A DNA stretch of 36,133 nucleotides. Source: a virus. The stretch is from positions 1-36,133 of IMG/VR virus record IMGVR_UViG_3300022689_000074; one strand, 5' to 3'. Below are positions 27,366 to 36,133 of this stretch, in pieces. Numbering within the stretch: position 1 is the stretch's first letter; each line of letters begins with the position of its first letter. Below the pieces are notes generated by a model that worked only from the letters and a program-made list of their open reading frames with translations, was not told where the DNA came from and ran no database searches. Both the position numbers and the translations under genes were made by a program.

Positions 27366-29521
27366 ACACATTCGATGATCTAGAAGGCCAGGAAGTTCAC
27401 AAAAACAGGAAGCCATTTTTTGCAATCAATCACGGCAATGACGTTGAACTTCTGACATGGCTAAAGGCAGAGGTTGAGCACATTCAGCAAGAAAATGAAG
27501 CAAGACATCGGAAAATGAAGGCCAATTTTGCCAGATATAAAGGGATTCAGTATCAATTCCAAGATGCCAGAAGCACGAATAGAGACAGGCAAGACGACAA
27601 CTCAAAATTTGCTCCTAAAATTGTAATCAACAATTTATTTGATGTTACTGAGCAAAGAGTCTCAAGACTTGTTAAATACAAGCCAGCTGTGGCCATTGTT
27701 CCTACTAATGACGAGTATCAGGACAAGATCAGCTCAAAGATTGCAAAAAGATTCTTAGACCATGTGCAGACTGAGCAAAAATTTGACCACAAGACGCACC
27801 AGACTGTCAGATATTCTGTTGTGGGTGGAGAAGCCTTTCTTGTTATCGAATGGGATAAAGAGGCTGGGCCTGTTCATCCAGACTTTGACAAAGAAGCTCA
27901 GATCCCTTTGACGAATGCTGAGGGAGAAGTCCAGAGGCATGATGACGGCTCAGTCATTATGATTGACCAGACTATTCATGTTGGGGATGTCCGATATAGA
28001 ACCTATCTGCCAATTGATGTGCTTCTAGAGGAGAGACGAAAATATGAAGATGTGAATTATGGGTTCCTTATTGACCAGGAGTACACTGAGGAGCTGAAAA
28101 GACGCTATCCAAAAGCAGCCAATGAGATCCAAGATGATTCAACAGGAACATATTATGATTACTCTAAATTTGAGGAGAGAGATCTAGAAAACTCATCAAT
28201 TGTCTACAGATTCTTCCACAAAAAGACAAAATTTGTTCCAGAGGGCTTTTGCATATACTTTACCAAAGACACGATCCTCAAGAAAACCAAGCTGCCATAC
28301 GATCATGGAGAGCTGCCTTGGGAAAGACTGGTAGACATTGAGAATCCTGATGAGCTACATGGAGAGAGCTTCTATAACAACATCAAGGGCATTGCGAATC
28401 AGTACAATCATTTGACCAATATGATTATCAGAAACCAGGCTCTAGTTTCTCATCCAAAATGGTTTGTGCCTAGAGGCTCTGTTGATGTGAAGCAGCTGAA
28501 TAACGATGTAGGCATTGTCACATACAAAGGAACAGCACCTCCAAAGCTTGCCCAGGCAAACCCAACTCCAAATGAGGTCTTTGCCTTCAGAAAAGAATTA
28601 AAGGATGAAATCTACCAGGGCTCAGGCCTGAGTGGTGTCTCTAGAGGAGAACCACCAGCTGGGATCAAGGCAGGTGTTGCGCTTCAATTTCTTCATGAGC
28701 AAGAGAATGAAAGACAGAATGCGAACATAGCGAGATTCAATGATTATGTGGTGAGAGTTGCTAGAAAGACTCTCAAAGTGCTGGGCCAATACTACAGAAA
28801 AGAAGATCAAAGAACTTTAATGGTGTTAGGTCAGAATCAGCACTGGACTGCAAAGAATTACGATCCAAGTCACTTGGCCAAGGAATTCTCTATCAAGATC
28901 CTGAACTCATCTGCCCTCCCACAAAGTAGAGCTGCAAGATCGCAAGTCCTTATGGATTACTATGAGATCTTCCCAGATATATTCCCAAAGGAACAGATAA
29001 CAGAGATGCTTGATCTAGGTCAGAGTGACAAGTTCTTAACCGAGGCAGCAAGTGCAATAAGAGCAGCTGAGATGGAAAATGAGATGATTCTCAATGGGGA
29101 ATCAGTGCCAGAGCCTGAGGCTTATGAGTTTCTGATCCTTCACTGGAAAACTCACGTTAAGGCCATTCAAGATCCTTCATTTAAGTCTGGTGCTCCAAAA
29201 GAGGTTCAGGATGCTTTAAAGAATCACATTCTAGCAACTGAAATGCTCATGATGAAAAAAGCTGCAATCAATCCGGTATTTGAGGAAGAGGTTGGAATGC
29301 TTATCCAGTTCCCTTTGTTCTATGAGCTTAGGCCTAGGACTCCACAGGGAGGCCCAGGAGCTGCGCCGCCACCGATGCCACCAGAGGCAGGGCCTTTGCC
29401 TCCAATGGCTCCAGAGGGGATTCAGGACGCTGATTCAATGCCACCAGGAGCAATTGAGCCTTCTGGTGTTCCTCAAGCAAGACCACCACAACAATCACTT
29501 GAGCCAACAGGTGCAGAATAA
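27362..29521 (+). CDS. Portal protein, P22 gp1-like
   Basis: 719 residues, close in length to the P22 portal. It opens with an acidic/helical section, and contains TNRDRQDDNSKFAPKIVINNLFDVTEQRVSRL at about residues 80-110, DVRYRTYLPIDVLLEE near 208, the middle SFYNNIKGIANQYNHLTNMIIRNQALVSHPKWFVP at about 338-372, YQGSGLSGVSRGEPPAGIKAG at 418-438, and a Pro-rich C-terminal tail. These are patterns of P22-type portals. A dodecamer forms the channel for DNA at one vertex and docks the terminase. Overlaps the upstream membrane gene by four bases. Confidence 0.75.
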   Translation: MNTFDDLEGQEVHKNRKPFFAINHGNDVELLTWLKAEVEHIQQENEARHRKMKANFARYKGIQYQFQDARSTNRDRQDDNSKFAPKIVINNLFDVTEQRVSRLVKYKPAVAIVPTNDEYQDKISSKIAKRFLDHVQTEQKFDHKTHQTVRYSVVGGEAFLVIEWDKEAGPVHPDFDKEAQIPLTNAEGEVQRHDDGSVIMIDQTIHVGDVRYRTYLPIDVLLEERRKYEDVNYGFLIDQEYTEELKRRYPKAANEIQDDSTGTYYDYSKFEERDLENSSIVYRFFHKKTKFVPEGFCIYFTKDTILKKTKLPYDHGELPWERLVDIENPDELHGESFYNNIKGIANQYNHLTNMIIRNQALVSHPKWFVPRGSVDVKQLNNDVGIVTYKGTAPPKLAQANPTPNEVFAFRKELKDEIYQGSGLSGVSRGEPPAGIKAGVALQFLHEQENERQNANIARFNDYVVRVARKTLKVLGQYYRKEDQRTLMVLGQNQHWTAKNYDPSHLAKEFSIKILNSSALPQSRAARSQVLMDYYEIFPDIFPKEQITEMLDLGQSDKFLTEAASAIRAAEMENEMILNGESVPEPEAYEFLILHWKTHVKAIQDPSFKSGAPKEVQDALKNHILATEMLMMKKAAINPVFEEEVGMLIQFPLFYELRPRTPQGGPGAAPPPMPPEAGPLPPMAPEGIQDADSMPPGAIEPSGVPQARPPQQSLEPTGAE

Positions 29522-29532
29522 AAGGAGATAGA

Positions 29533-30822
29533 ATGTCAGAGGGAGCTACTACGCAAACAACTACAGAAACCAATGTTAATTCAGCACCAGCACCAGAGGT
29601 CACTTCAGAGGCAGAGGTTTCTGCACCAGGAGAGCTGAAGGTTGCGCCAGGGGATGATGCTGTCACCTTCGATGACCTTTATGAGATGGAAGGTGGAAAG
29701 ATTGAAGGCCCAAAGGAATTTGCAAAGCAAGCCAAGGCTAAAAAGGCCCAGGAAAAGAAAGAGGAGAAAACCTCAGTTCCTGTAGAGGCTGGCAAAGATG
29801 ACACTGGAGAAAAAGAAGACTCAAAAGAAGCTGAAGAGTCAGAAGAGAGCCAAGAGGATAAAGTTGCAGCCAAAGAAGAAAAGAAAGTAGACACAAAGCC
29901 AAAGGAAAAGGCTATCAAAGCCAAGGCTGGTGATGCTGAGATTGAACTTGATCCAGAAACTCTTGTCCCAGTGAAAATCAATGGAGAAGAATCAGAAGTC
30001 TCATTGAGTGAGCTTAGGAACAACTACTCAGGAAAAGTTGTTTATGAAAAGAAATTCAGTGAGCTAGAGGGGAGCAGACGCACTTTTGAAAAAGAAAGAG
30101 AATCTCTCACGACATCTGTAAGATCAATTTTTGATAAAGCTCAGAGTGATCCAGAGCAAGCATTTTTTGAAATGGCAGAGCAGTTTGGATATGATCCGGT
30201 CCAGTTAAGAAAAGATTTTTACGACTCAATGCGGCCTTCAATTGAAAAGTGGTCATCAATGTCAGAGGATGAAAAGCAAGCGGCAGATCTGAAAGCTCGG
30301 AATGAGTATTTAGAAAAGCAGCTTGAGTCTGTTCAGACAAAGACCGAGACAGAGAACTCCCAAAGGGAACTCGACAATAGGGTTAAAAGTCTGCAGGAAG
30401 CTCATCAAATTACTGACGACGAATTTAAAGGAACATTTTCTAAGCTTGAGGAGCTGCAAAGCGCAGGAACTCTGAAAGTAGAAAACATCACTCCTGAGTT
30501 TGTTGCAGAAGTCATTGTAAAAGAGAAACTTGTAAACGGCATGACTAGCCTATTTGATGAGCTTGCTCCAAAGGTAGATACTACCACCAGGGAACAACAA
30601 GCCATTGAATTCATAGACAAAGCCTCAAGACTCGGCATGACTCCTGAGCAGACAAGCAAGGCTTTTGAAGACTATGTCAGAGAAGCCTACCAGGTGAAGC
30701 GTTCCAAAGTTCTAAGCCAGAAAGTTCAAGACATGGAAGATAAAGAGGAGTTGGACAAGTCTCCAAGTTCTCGCACTGCTCGAAGCCCGATAAATGAGCC
30801 AGTGTTTTTTGATGATATTTGA
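29533..30822 (+). CDS. Scaffold protein
   Basis: 429 residues with AAAGGAG before ATG 29533. The N-terminal 150 residues are acid/Lys/Ala/Thr-rich and disordered (KKAQEKKEEKTSVPVE; EAEESEESQEDK). The remainder is long helix with coiled-coil character (about 185-370), then a basic-tipped C terminus (KSPSSRTARSPINEP), as needed to bind the coat. Position between portal and coat is that of the head scaffold. It directs procapsid assembly and then leaves. No protease motif is visible. Confidence 0.7.
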   Translation: MSEGATTQTTTETNVNSAPAPEVTSEAEVSAPGELKVAPGDDAVTFDDLYEMEGGKIEGPKEFAKQAKAKKAQEKKEEKTSVPVEAGKDDTGEKEDSKEAEESEESQEDKVAAKEEKKVDTKPKEKAIKAKAGDAEIELDPETLVPVKINGEESEVSLSELRNNYSGKVVYEKKFSELEGSRRTFEKERESLTTSVRSIFDKAQSDPEQAFFEMAEQFGYDPVQLRKDFYDSMRPSIEKWSSMSEDEKQAADLKARNEYLEKQLESVQTKTETENSQRELDNRVKSLQEAHQITDDEFKGTFSKLEELQSAGTLKVENITPEFVAEVIVKEKLVNGMTSLFDELAPKVDTTTREQQAIEFIDKASRLGMTPEQTSKAFEDYVREAYQVKRSKVLSQKVQDMEDKEELDKSPSSRTARSPINEPVFFDDI

Positions 30823-30880
30823 ACTGAGTCTAGAGGTCTGCGGGGATCTGGACTGGTTTGGCTAAACTAGGAGATAGCTC

Positions 30881-32074
30881 ATGGCTACTTTTAATTTAAC
30901 AGATCAGTCGAATCTGTTTAAAACCAAATTTGGCAAGCTTTCAGAGAACACTTACAACAGTGCGAATGTGATGCTTGCTCGCGTAAAGAAGCAATATGAC
31001 TTTGTCGGTGAAGACATGAAAGTCGCGGTTCCTACATCATTTGCTGGTGGTGTTGGTTCTGGATCACTTCCAACAGCAAACCCAGCCAGCTATGGCAAGG
31101 CAACCTTAACAGCGAAGAAAGTTTATGCTGTTACTGAGATTGATCGAGAGACAATCAAAGCGTCTGCAAATGACGAAGGTGCTTTCGTTAGAGGTCTGAA
31201 GCACACTGTTTCAAAGACTGTTGAGTCTTACAACAGAAACGCTTCTAGAATCCTTTTTGGTTCTGGAGACGGATCTCTAGGAACTAGCACTGGTGCTAAT
31301 GCAACAGGCACAGCTACTGCTCCTGTCATTATCATTACAGCTGCAAGCTGGAAGGAAGCAAATTGGGAAGAGAATGACTATGTGAACTTCAACGCAGACA
31401 GCTCTGTCTTTGAGATCACAGATGTTGCTCCAGCTACTAGAACAGTTACTCTTGCAAGAATCTCTGGTTCTCTTGATTTAACTGGAACTGGTGGCGGCGA
31501 TGTTGCTTATATGCAGAACTCTAGAGACAACGATCCACAGGGCCTCAAAGGTGTTTGTGATGCTACTTCTGGTTCTCTTTATGGGATCTCAGTTGGTAGA
31601 CGTTGGCAGTCTGTTCAGCAAGCAGCTGGTGGCGCAGGGATCACTCCTGATCGCATGAATCAGCTTATGCTAGATGTTCAACGCAAGTCTGGCAAAGTGC
31701 CTAACTTGATTGTCACATCTTTCAAGCAGTATGAGAAAATTTTGAACTTCATTGAAGATCAAAAAGAGTATCAGATCATGCCTAGAGCTGAAGATCTTAA
31801 AGGAAAGATCTCTTTCTCTGCTCTTAAGTTCATGAGTGCTTCTGGACCAGTTCCAATTGTTCCAGAAAGATTCTGCGAAGACGATAGATTGTATGCATTG
31901 AATGACAACTACATCTATTGCCATCACCGTCCTGATTTTGGTTGGTTTGATGATGATGGAACTGTCTTCCTTCGATTGAATGACAGTGATGCTTATGGTG
32001 CTCGCTACGGTGGCTACTATGAGAACTACATCATTCCACCATTCCAAGGTGTTATGACGGGCCTTGCAATCTAA
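30881..32074 (+). CDS. Major coat protein
   Basis: 397 residues with AGGAG eight bases before ATG 30881. Features of a HK97-fold coat: helical N-terminal arm, DFVGEDMKVAVPTSFAGGVGSG, TAKKVYAVTEIDRETIKASANDEGAFVRGLKHTV (spine helix region), an inserted beta domain (about residues 140-215), and C-terminal segments CDATSGSLYGISVGRRWQ and GVTPDRMNQLMLDVQRKSGKVPNLIVTS-like motif. Followed by a hairpin and a minor virion gene. Length and order match P22-like heads. The assignment is firm on context and fold pattern. Confidence 0.8.
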   Translation: MATFNLTDQSNLFKTKFGKLSENTYNSANVMLARVKKQYDFVGEDMKVAVPTSFAGGVGSGSLPTANPASYGKATLTAKKVYAVTEIDRETIKASANDEGAFVRGLKHTVSKTVESYNRNASRILFGSGDGSLGTSTGANATGTATAPVIIITAASWKEANWEENDYVNFNADSSVFEITDVAPATRTVTLARISGSLDLTGTGGGDVAYMQNSRDNDPQGLKGVCDATSGSLYGISVGRRWQSVQQAAGGAGITPDRMNQLMLDVQRKSGKVPNLIVTSFKQYEKILNFIEDQKEYQIMPRAEDLKGKISFSALKFMSASGPVPIVPERFCEDDRLYALNDNYIYCHHRPDFGWFDDDGTVFLRLNDSDAYGARYGGYYENYIIPPFQGVMTGLAI

Positions 32075-32120
32075 TCGGAAATATTACCCAGGGCCTGAGC
32101 AATCGGGCCTTGGAGTAGTC

Positions 32121-32138
32121 TTTCTGACCAGTCAGAAA
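32121..32138. other. Perfect hairpin after the coat gene
   Basis: TTTCTGAC (32121-32128) and GTCAGAAA (32131-32138) form an 8-bp stem with a two-base centre in the 95-base gap after the coat gene. It is followed by A residues, not T, so it is not a typical terminator for the plus strand. A weak upstream fold pairs the GGCCT-rich stretch at 32091-32113. It may protect the 3' end of coat mRNA or lower downstream expression. Confidence 0.45.
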
Positions 32139-32169
32139 AAAACATAACTGAGAAACAGGAGAAGAAACC

Positions 32170-32505
32170 ATGAAAAGATCAATCAAAAGCCCACAGAGGC
32201 TAGTTCGTATGCTTTCAGCACAACTCACAGGAACTGGAACAGCTGCCCTTGGTGGTACTTGTGCCAATCAATTGAGTCTAGTTGATAACGGAACTGGAGA
32301 TTACTCGATCACTTTTGACAGTGCTTTTGAGCAGATCCCAGAAGTGGTTGTAACACCTCAAACAGCTGACACTATTGTTCAAATAGACAACAAGGCCAAG
32401 ACTGGTGTTGACATTCTTTGTTTTGATGCAACTGACGGAACTACAGCTAAGGACGCAGTAGTAGATGTCATGATCCTAGGGAGTGATGCTTTAGATCTAG
32501 TCTAA
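32170..32505 (+). CDS. Small beta-rich virion protein after coat
   Basis: 111 residues, with AGGAG eleven bases before ATG 32170. Basic start (MKRSIKSPQRLVRML), then beta-rich DNGTGDYSITFDSAFEQIPEVVVTPQTA and AKTGVDILCFDATDGTTAKDAVVDVMILG. The pattern resembles compact decoration or tail-adhesin domains with an H-type-lectin-like alternation. It is probably a head decoration or minor virion protein. The exact role is unknown. Confidence 0.6.
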   Translation: MKRSIKSPQRLVRMLSAQLTGTGTAALGGTCANQLSLVDNGTGDYSITFDSAFEQIPEVVVTPQTADTIVQIDNKAKTGVDILCFDATDGTTAKDAVVDVMILGSDALDLV

Positions 32506-32551
32506 TCTCTAGCAAAGATGCGCCACAAAGGACGCGGAGAGGGGAATAAGT

Positions 32552-33271
32552 ATGGCAGCACCTAAGGGATGGCCAACTCAAGAAAAGGATTCTGGCTTTG
32601 TGGGAGAGTTTTCCACAGTTGAGCCTGTAAGACAGAAGCAGTATGGCTTATCTGTTTTAGCCCATCAATATGTCAACAATGTTGGCTCTGATATTGTCGA
32701 GGCTGGATCAACCACCACAGTAATAAATGCCACAGGTCATGCAGTGAAAAAGGGAGATGTGATCTCTTTTTCTTCTGGCAACCTGAATGGCCAGGAAGTC
32801 AAAGTCTACAGTGTTGAAGCTAACAGAATTACGGTTGCTGAGGTTTTACCAGAGGCCCCTGCTACTTCAGACACTTTTGACATTCTAAGGCACAAATATC
32901 CTAGAGTGAACTCTGTAGGTGTTCCGTCGATCTCAATTGCTCCATTGGCTATTGTGGACTTCATCGACACTTCAGTTGGACCAGTCATTGAGACAAGCAC
33001 AGATGCCATTCCTGCAAGTGGAGGAACTCCTCTGACAATTGTTTCATCATTAGCGGCAGACGTTTCAAAAATACGAGTAGCAGACACGACAGGGCTTTTT
33101 ATTGGACTGTATTCAGATCCTTCTGGAACACCAGTCCTGGAAGCCATCATCAATCCAGGGCTTGACGACTATATAGAAATCTCACTTTCGAGCGGTGAAG
33201 AGTTGGGCCTTAGAGCAATAGAAAATACAGCAATATCCGTGGGGCAAGTATGTTTGCAATTTTTAGGGTAA
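32552..33271 (+). CDS. Virion structural protein, beta-rich
   Basis: 239 residues with GAGGGG before ATG 32552. The sequence is rich in Ser, Thr, Val and Gly with repeated strands (TTTVINATGHAVKKGDVISFSSGNLNGQEVKVYSV, ISIAPLAIVDFIDTSVGP). It ends within the tail-fibre gene, overlapping it by 22 bases. It is likely a head-completion, decoration or fibre-attachment protein. The family is not identified. Confidence 0.6.
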   Translation: MAAPKGWPTQEKDSGFVGEFSTVEPVRQKQYGLSVLAHQYVNNVGSDIVEAGSTTTVINATGHAVKKGDVISFSSGNLNGQEVKVYSVEANRITVAEVLPEAPATSDTFDILRHKYPRVNSVGVPSISIAPLAIVDFIDTSVGPVIETSTDAIPASGGTPLTIVSSLAADVSKIRVADTTGLFIGLYSDPSGTPVLEAIINPGLDDYIEISLSSGEELGLRAIENTAISVGQVCLQFLG

Positions 33272-36133
33272 TTATAATTTCAATCATGTTAGCAGCTGGA
33301 TCTTATGCCAATGCTGCAGCTGTGATCTTCTCAGGAACTGACGTTAAGGCTCTCAAATCGAATCTAAATTTGTTCGATGAGGCCAAGATCATTACTGGAG
33401 ACGCAGATCCAACTGTAAGCGCAGTAGACGCTCCACAGGGCTCTTTATATTTAGAGACAGACACTGGGTTCATCTATAACAAGATAGATGATGGCTCCAC
33501 CACTAACTGGCTGCAGATCGGTAATATGTTAGGGCCAGCAACTTCCACAGACAATGCCCTGGTCAGGTGGGATGGCACAACAGGAAGGGCTATCAATGAT
33601 TCTGGAGCTGTTCTTTCAGATCTTGATGAGCTTACAGGCTTGGCCAGCATTTCAATTGATAATATCGACATAGATGGAAATACCATCTCAAGCACTGATG
33701 CCAATGGTGACATAGTTTTAAATCCTAACGGCACAGGAGGAGTACAGCTGCCCGATTTAACGGCCAGCACTGTTCCTTATCTAGATGCAAACCAGGAGCT
33801 TACATCAAGTTCTGTGACTCCTACAGAGCTGGGATATGTCTCTGGTGTTACTTCCGCAATTCAGACTCAGATTGACTCTAAATTGGCTGACAGCCTAACT
33901 GATGGGCAGATCTTTGTTGGTGATGGCACCAACTCACCAGTTGGCAGAACAATGTCTGGTGATGTGTCGATTGACAACACTGGAGTTGCGTCAATTGGCA
34001 GTGGTGTGATTGTTGACGCTGACATCAATGCAAGTGCTGCATTAGATGCCTCAAAGATAGCTGATGGATCAGTCTCAAGCACAGAATTTCAATACATTGG
34101 AACTTTGACCAGTGACATACAGGTTCAACTAGACGCGCATTTAGCTGATACAACAGATGCCCATGACGCTTCAGCGATCAGCTTTGATCCTTCTACAAAT
34201 GACCTTATTTCTACTAATGCCCAGGCTGCTATTGTCGAAAATAGAGTCTTTGCAAATGCAGTAGATGCTGACCTTACTAGCCATACGAGTGCCACAAATG
34301 TTCATGGTGTTGAACAGGTTGCTGCAGTTGGTTCAGTGAATTACTGGAGAGACTATGAGGCAATAGATGAAACTTATGTTGATGAGGACTCTGATGGCAC
34401 CACCTACGCTGGCACACCAGACGATGCGGCTACAAACATAAGCGCATCTTTAGAGACTACTAATCCTTTAAGCGGTGATAATTCATACAACCTTGTCAAA
34501 GCTGCGGCAGATGCATCTGGTGAAGCTTGGGTCTTACAAGCAGATCCACCAGACAGACTAGAAACCACAGGTGGCCAAACTGTTATCGTCACTTTTAACT
34601 ACGAGACAGACGCTAACTACGACAACGATGCAAGTGGTGAGCAATTTTCTGTCTATACATATGCGAATGATTCTGGTTTAGCGGCCTGTAGTACAAGAGA
34701 CATTCTTGGCGGCACGTTTACTAATGCGATGCCAGTAGCTCCAAATGGTGGGCAATATCAGTGCGCTGTCAGTCTTACGAGTGCTGATACTGAACTAGAT
34801 GTTTTGATTCAAGTGACTGGTGATGGCTCAGGCTCAAGCCCTGCGGCCACAACCATGACCATAGATCGCATAACCATAGGGCCAGATAAGACTGTTCAGG
34901 CTCCAGTGTTGAGGCGAACTACATTAGATGTTACAAGCTCAGGTGACTTTACTGGCGGTGAAGTTATTGTTACTCGCGTCGGTGACACTGTTACAGTGTT
35001 TACTAACGCAGACTTAAGTTGGTCGTCAGCGGCTAGTGCGACCTCTGCAAGTTCTTTTTTGCCATCCTGGGCTGTTCCTAGTCAGTCTGCTTGCAATTTG
35101 CATAATTTTGGTGGGACAAGAATTGATAGATTTTGTGCATTGAGCACTGGTGCTATTTCAATACAACTTAGAGACTTTACTGGTTCAGGGATAGTGGGGA
35201 CGGCTGCTAGTTTTTACTCAGTTTCATATGCAGTAGACGACAACAATGGTTCAGCCGTCCTAAGCACGACTCAGGCAGACTATCTTTCCCCAAAAACCTA
35301 TGCAAATGGCGTTACGCCCACTGGTACTTTGTCGGGTGCCTGGAATACAGTTGTTTTTGGTTCGACAGACCGAAACGATTTAGATGCATACAATACTTCC
35401 ACAGGTGACTACACTTGTCCGAGTAAAGGGTTTGCAATCGTCAACGCTGTTGTTGAAGTGAGCTATGCAGCGGCAGCAACAAAAACGACAGGCATACGGT
35501 TTAGAAATACTGATTCAGGGGAGTTTATTGTAAATGCAGAACTAGAGGAGAATTCATCTACAAGGGCTTATGCGAATGTTTCAGGGGCTTTAGAGTGCGA
35601 AGCAAGTGGAGAGACAATTAGAATTGAGTCGTTTACCAACGGTTCGAGCCCAGTTTTTAGCAATTCGTTCACAGACTCTAGCTTTTCTATAGCATTTCAG
35701 CCATCATTCTCGACCTTTGGTGTTGCGGGAAAGTACGAGTATATAGAGGCTGAAATCACAAGTCCCACAGATACATCGGGCGCAGATACCCTCACAACTG
35801 TTGTTGGTTCTGCTTTGACCTTAACTCCAGGTACTTGGGATCTTTGTTATTATCTTTTAATCAAACAGCAAAACGTGTCCGCAGGTACGAATGGTGTTTT
35901 TGGGTCTGTGGCTTTTTATGATGCCTCGGACACAGTACTTGAAAGTTCACAAACTGGATATGGTGGAAGCATATCAGGAACTTTTTTGCATAGAATACCG
36001 ACTTCTGATTGTACAGAAATCACTTTAACAGAAACTACAACTTATGATTTAGGGCTTTTGTGTTCTGATGCAAGTGCGACAGGGGTTTGTGGTGTAGTTG
36101 CCGATGATTTTACAGCAGCTTTAACGGGTTCTG
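33250..36133 (+). CDS. Very long tail fibre/spike-like protein with signal peptide (3' end outside window)
   Basis: ATG 33250 opens a frame without stop to the window end (961 complete codons). Residues 1-22 look like a secretion signal (basic residue, hydrophobic FRVIIISIMLAAG core, then Y-A-N-A). Then follows a fibre N-terminal pattern (GSLYLETDTGFIYNK, TTNWLQIGN), a long Ser/Thr/Asp/Gly-rich repetitive section (to about residue 360) with SALTDGQIFVGDG-like repeats, and several beta-sandwich domains resembling C1q/TNF-like jelly rolls (about 540-830; examples AIVNAVVEVSYAAA and WDLCYYLLIKQQNVS). This looks like the host-binding fibre. A signal peptide on such a protein is unusual. The gene starts inside the upstream gene. 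Confidence 0.7.
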   Translation, partial: MFAIFRVIIISIMLAAGSYANAAAVIFSGTDVKALKSNLNLFDEAKIITGDADPTVSAVDAPQGSLYLETDTGFIYNKIDDGSTTNWLQIGNMLGPATSTDNALVRWDGTTGRAINDSGAVLSDLDELTGLASISIDNIDIDGNTISSTDANGDIVLNPNGTGGVQLPDLTASTVPYLDANQELTSSSVTPTELGYVSGVTSAIQTQIDSKLADSLTDGQIFVGDGTNSPVGRTMSGDVSIDNTGVASIGSGVIVDADINASAALDASKIADGSVSSTEFQYIGTLTSDIQVQLDAHLADTTDAHDASAISFDPSTNDLISTNAQAAIVENRVFANAVDADLTSHTSATNVHGVEQVAAVGSVNYWRDYEAIDETYVDEDSDGTTYAGTPDDAATNISASLETTNPLSGDNSYNLVKAAADASGEAWVLQADPPDRLETTGGQTVIVTFNYETDANYDNDASGEQFSVYTYANDSGLAACSTRDILGGTFTNAMPVAPNGGQYQCAVSLTSADTELDVLIQVTGDGSGSSPAATTMTIDRITIGPDKTVQAPVLRRTTLDVTSSGDFTGGEVIVTRVGDTVTVFTNADLSWSSAASATSASSFLPSWAVPSQSACNLHNFGGTRIDRFCALSTGAISIQLRDFTGSGIVGTAASFYSVSYAVDDNNGSAVLSTTQADYLSPKTYANGVTPTGTLSGAWNTVVFGSTDRNDLDAYNTSTGDYTCPSKGFAIVNAVVEVSYAAAATKTTGIRFRNTDSGEFIVNAELEENSSTRAYANVSGALECEASGETIRIESFTNGSSPVFSNSFTDSSFSIAFQPSFSTFGVAGKYEYIEAEITSPTDTSGADTLTTVVGSALTLTPGTWDLCYYLLIKQQNVSAGTNGVFGSVAFYDASDTVLESSQTGYGGSISGTFLHRIPTSDCTEITLTETTTYDLGLLCSDASATGVCGVVADDFTAALTGS

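Noticed and set aside
29679-30023. A 114-codon minus-strand frame opposite the scaffold gene
   Set aside because: Ser-rich shadow produced by the Lys/Glu-rich codons of the scaffold on the other strand, with no start signal.
1-36133. Insertion sequences, transposons, rRNA
   Set aside because: No transposase-like protein, terminal inverted repeats with target duplications, or rRNA-like sequence was found.

Overview
The window is a temperate, tailed, double-stranded DNA bacteriophage genome (or the greater part of one). The gene order and protein types are those of a short-tailed, P22-like podovirus: large terminase, P22-type portal, scaffold, coat, connector/adaptor, long nozzle protein, several ejection-type proteins, amidase endolysin, XRE repressor, RecE-like exonuclease plus a probable annealing protein, excisionase, tyrosine integrase, replication initiator and DnaB-like helicase. 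A lipoprotein with a lipobox and an amidase lysis enzyme suggest a Gram-negative host. Base composition looks moderate to AT-rich and arginine is mostly AGA/AGG. The host cannot be named from the sequence alone. The 3' part of a tRNA-Arg-like gene next to the integrase shows the probable integration target. Phage genes lie on both sides of that site and no second copy is visible, so this appears to be the non-integrated (attP) form.

Layout. 1-6065: end of an unknown gene, a membrane/coiled-coil protein, small virion-type proteins, then adaptor, nozzle and a tail-end protein. 6175-10459: three internal/ejection-type virion proteins. 10454-13010: an operon with its own unusual promoter and a hairpin leader, encoding two unknown proteins, a lipoprotein and the amidase, closed by a terminator. 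13021-13902: immunity region with an XRE repressor on the minus strand and a 10-bp-phased GCAAT array. 13902-17646: rightward early operon (exonuclease, annealing protein, small zinc-knuckle and membrane proteins, excisionase, integrase). 17647-17955: attP region, with a tRNA-derived core flanked by identical 20-bp arm repeats. 17956-21110: replication initiator with an internal heptad repeat, helicase, DUF1064 nuclease, basic protein and a possible small terminase. 21058-25329: accessory block of small overlapping genes (zinc-knuckle proteins, an HExxH metallopeptidase-like protein, an unknown 248-aa protein) ending in a leftward three-gene operon led by a metallophosphoesterase. 25375-36133: large terminase, a ribbon-helix-helix regulator on the minus strand, portal, scaffold, coat, two small virion proteins and a very long incomplete tail-fibre-like gene with a predicted secretion signal.

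Two regulatory patterns stand out. First, 11-bp tandem units of the type AACTAAAGnTn, the last merging into a TATAAT-like -10, occur at three transcription control points (10454, 25375, 27091), one of them directly at the ribbon-helix-helix gene. Second, GCAAT pentamers at 10-bp spacing lie upstream of the early operon and, in weaker form, upstream of the replication operon. I infer that the first marks a late/middle regulon and the second the lysogeny control sites. Start codons were chosen from Shine-Dalgarno spacing and stop-start overlaps, which are nearly universal here. Functions not supported by recognisable motifs are left as unknown.
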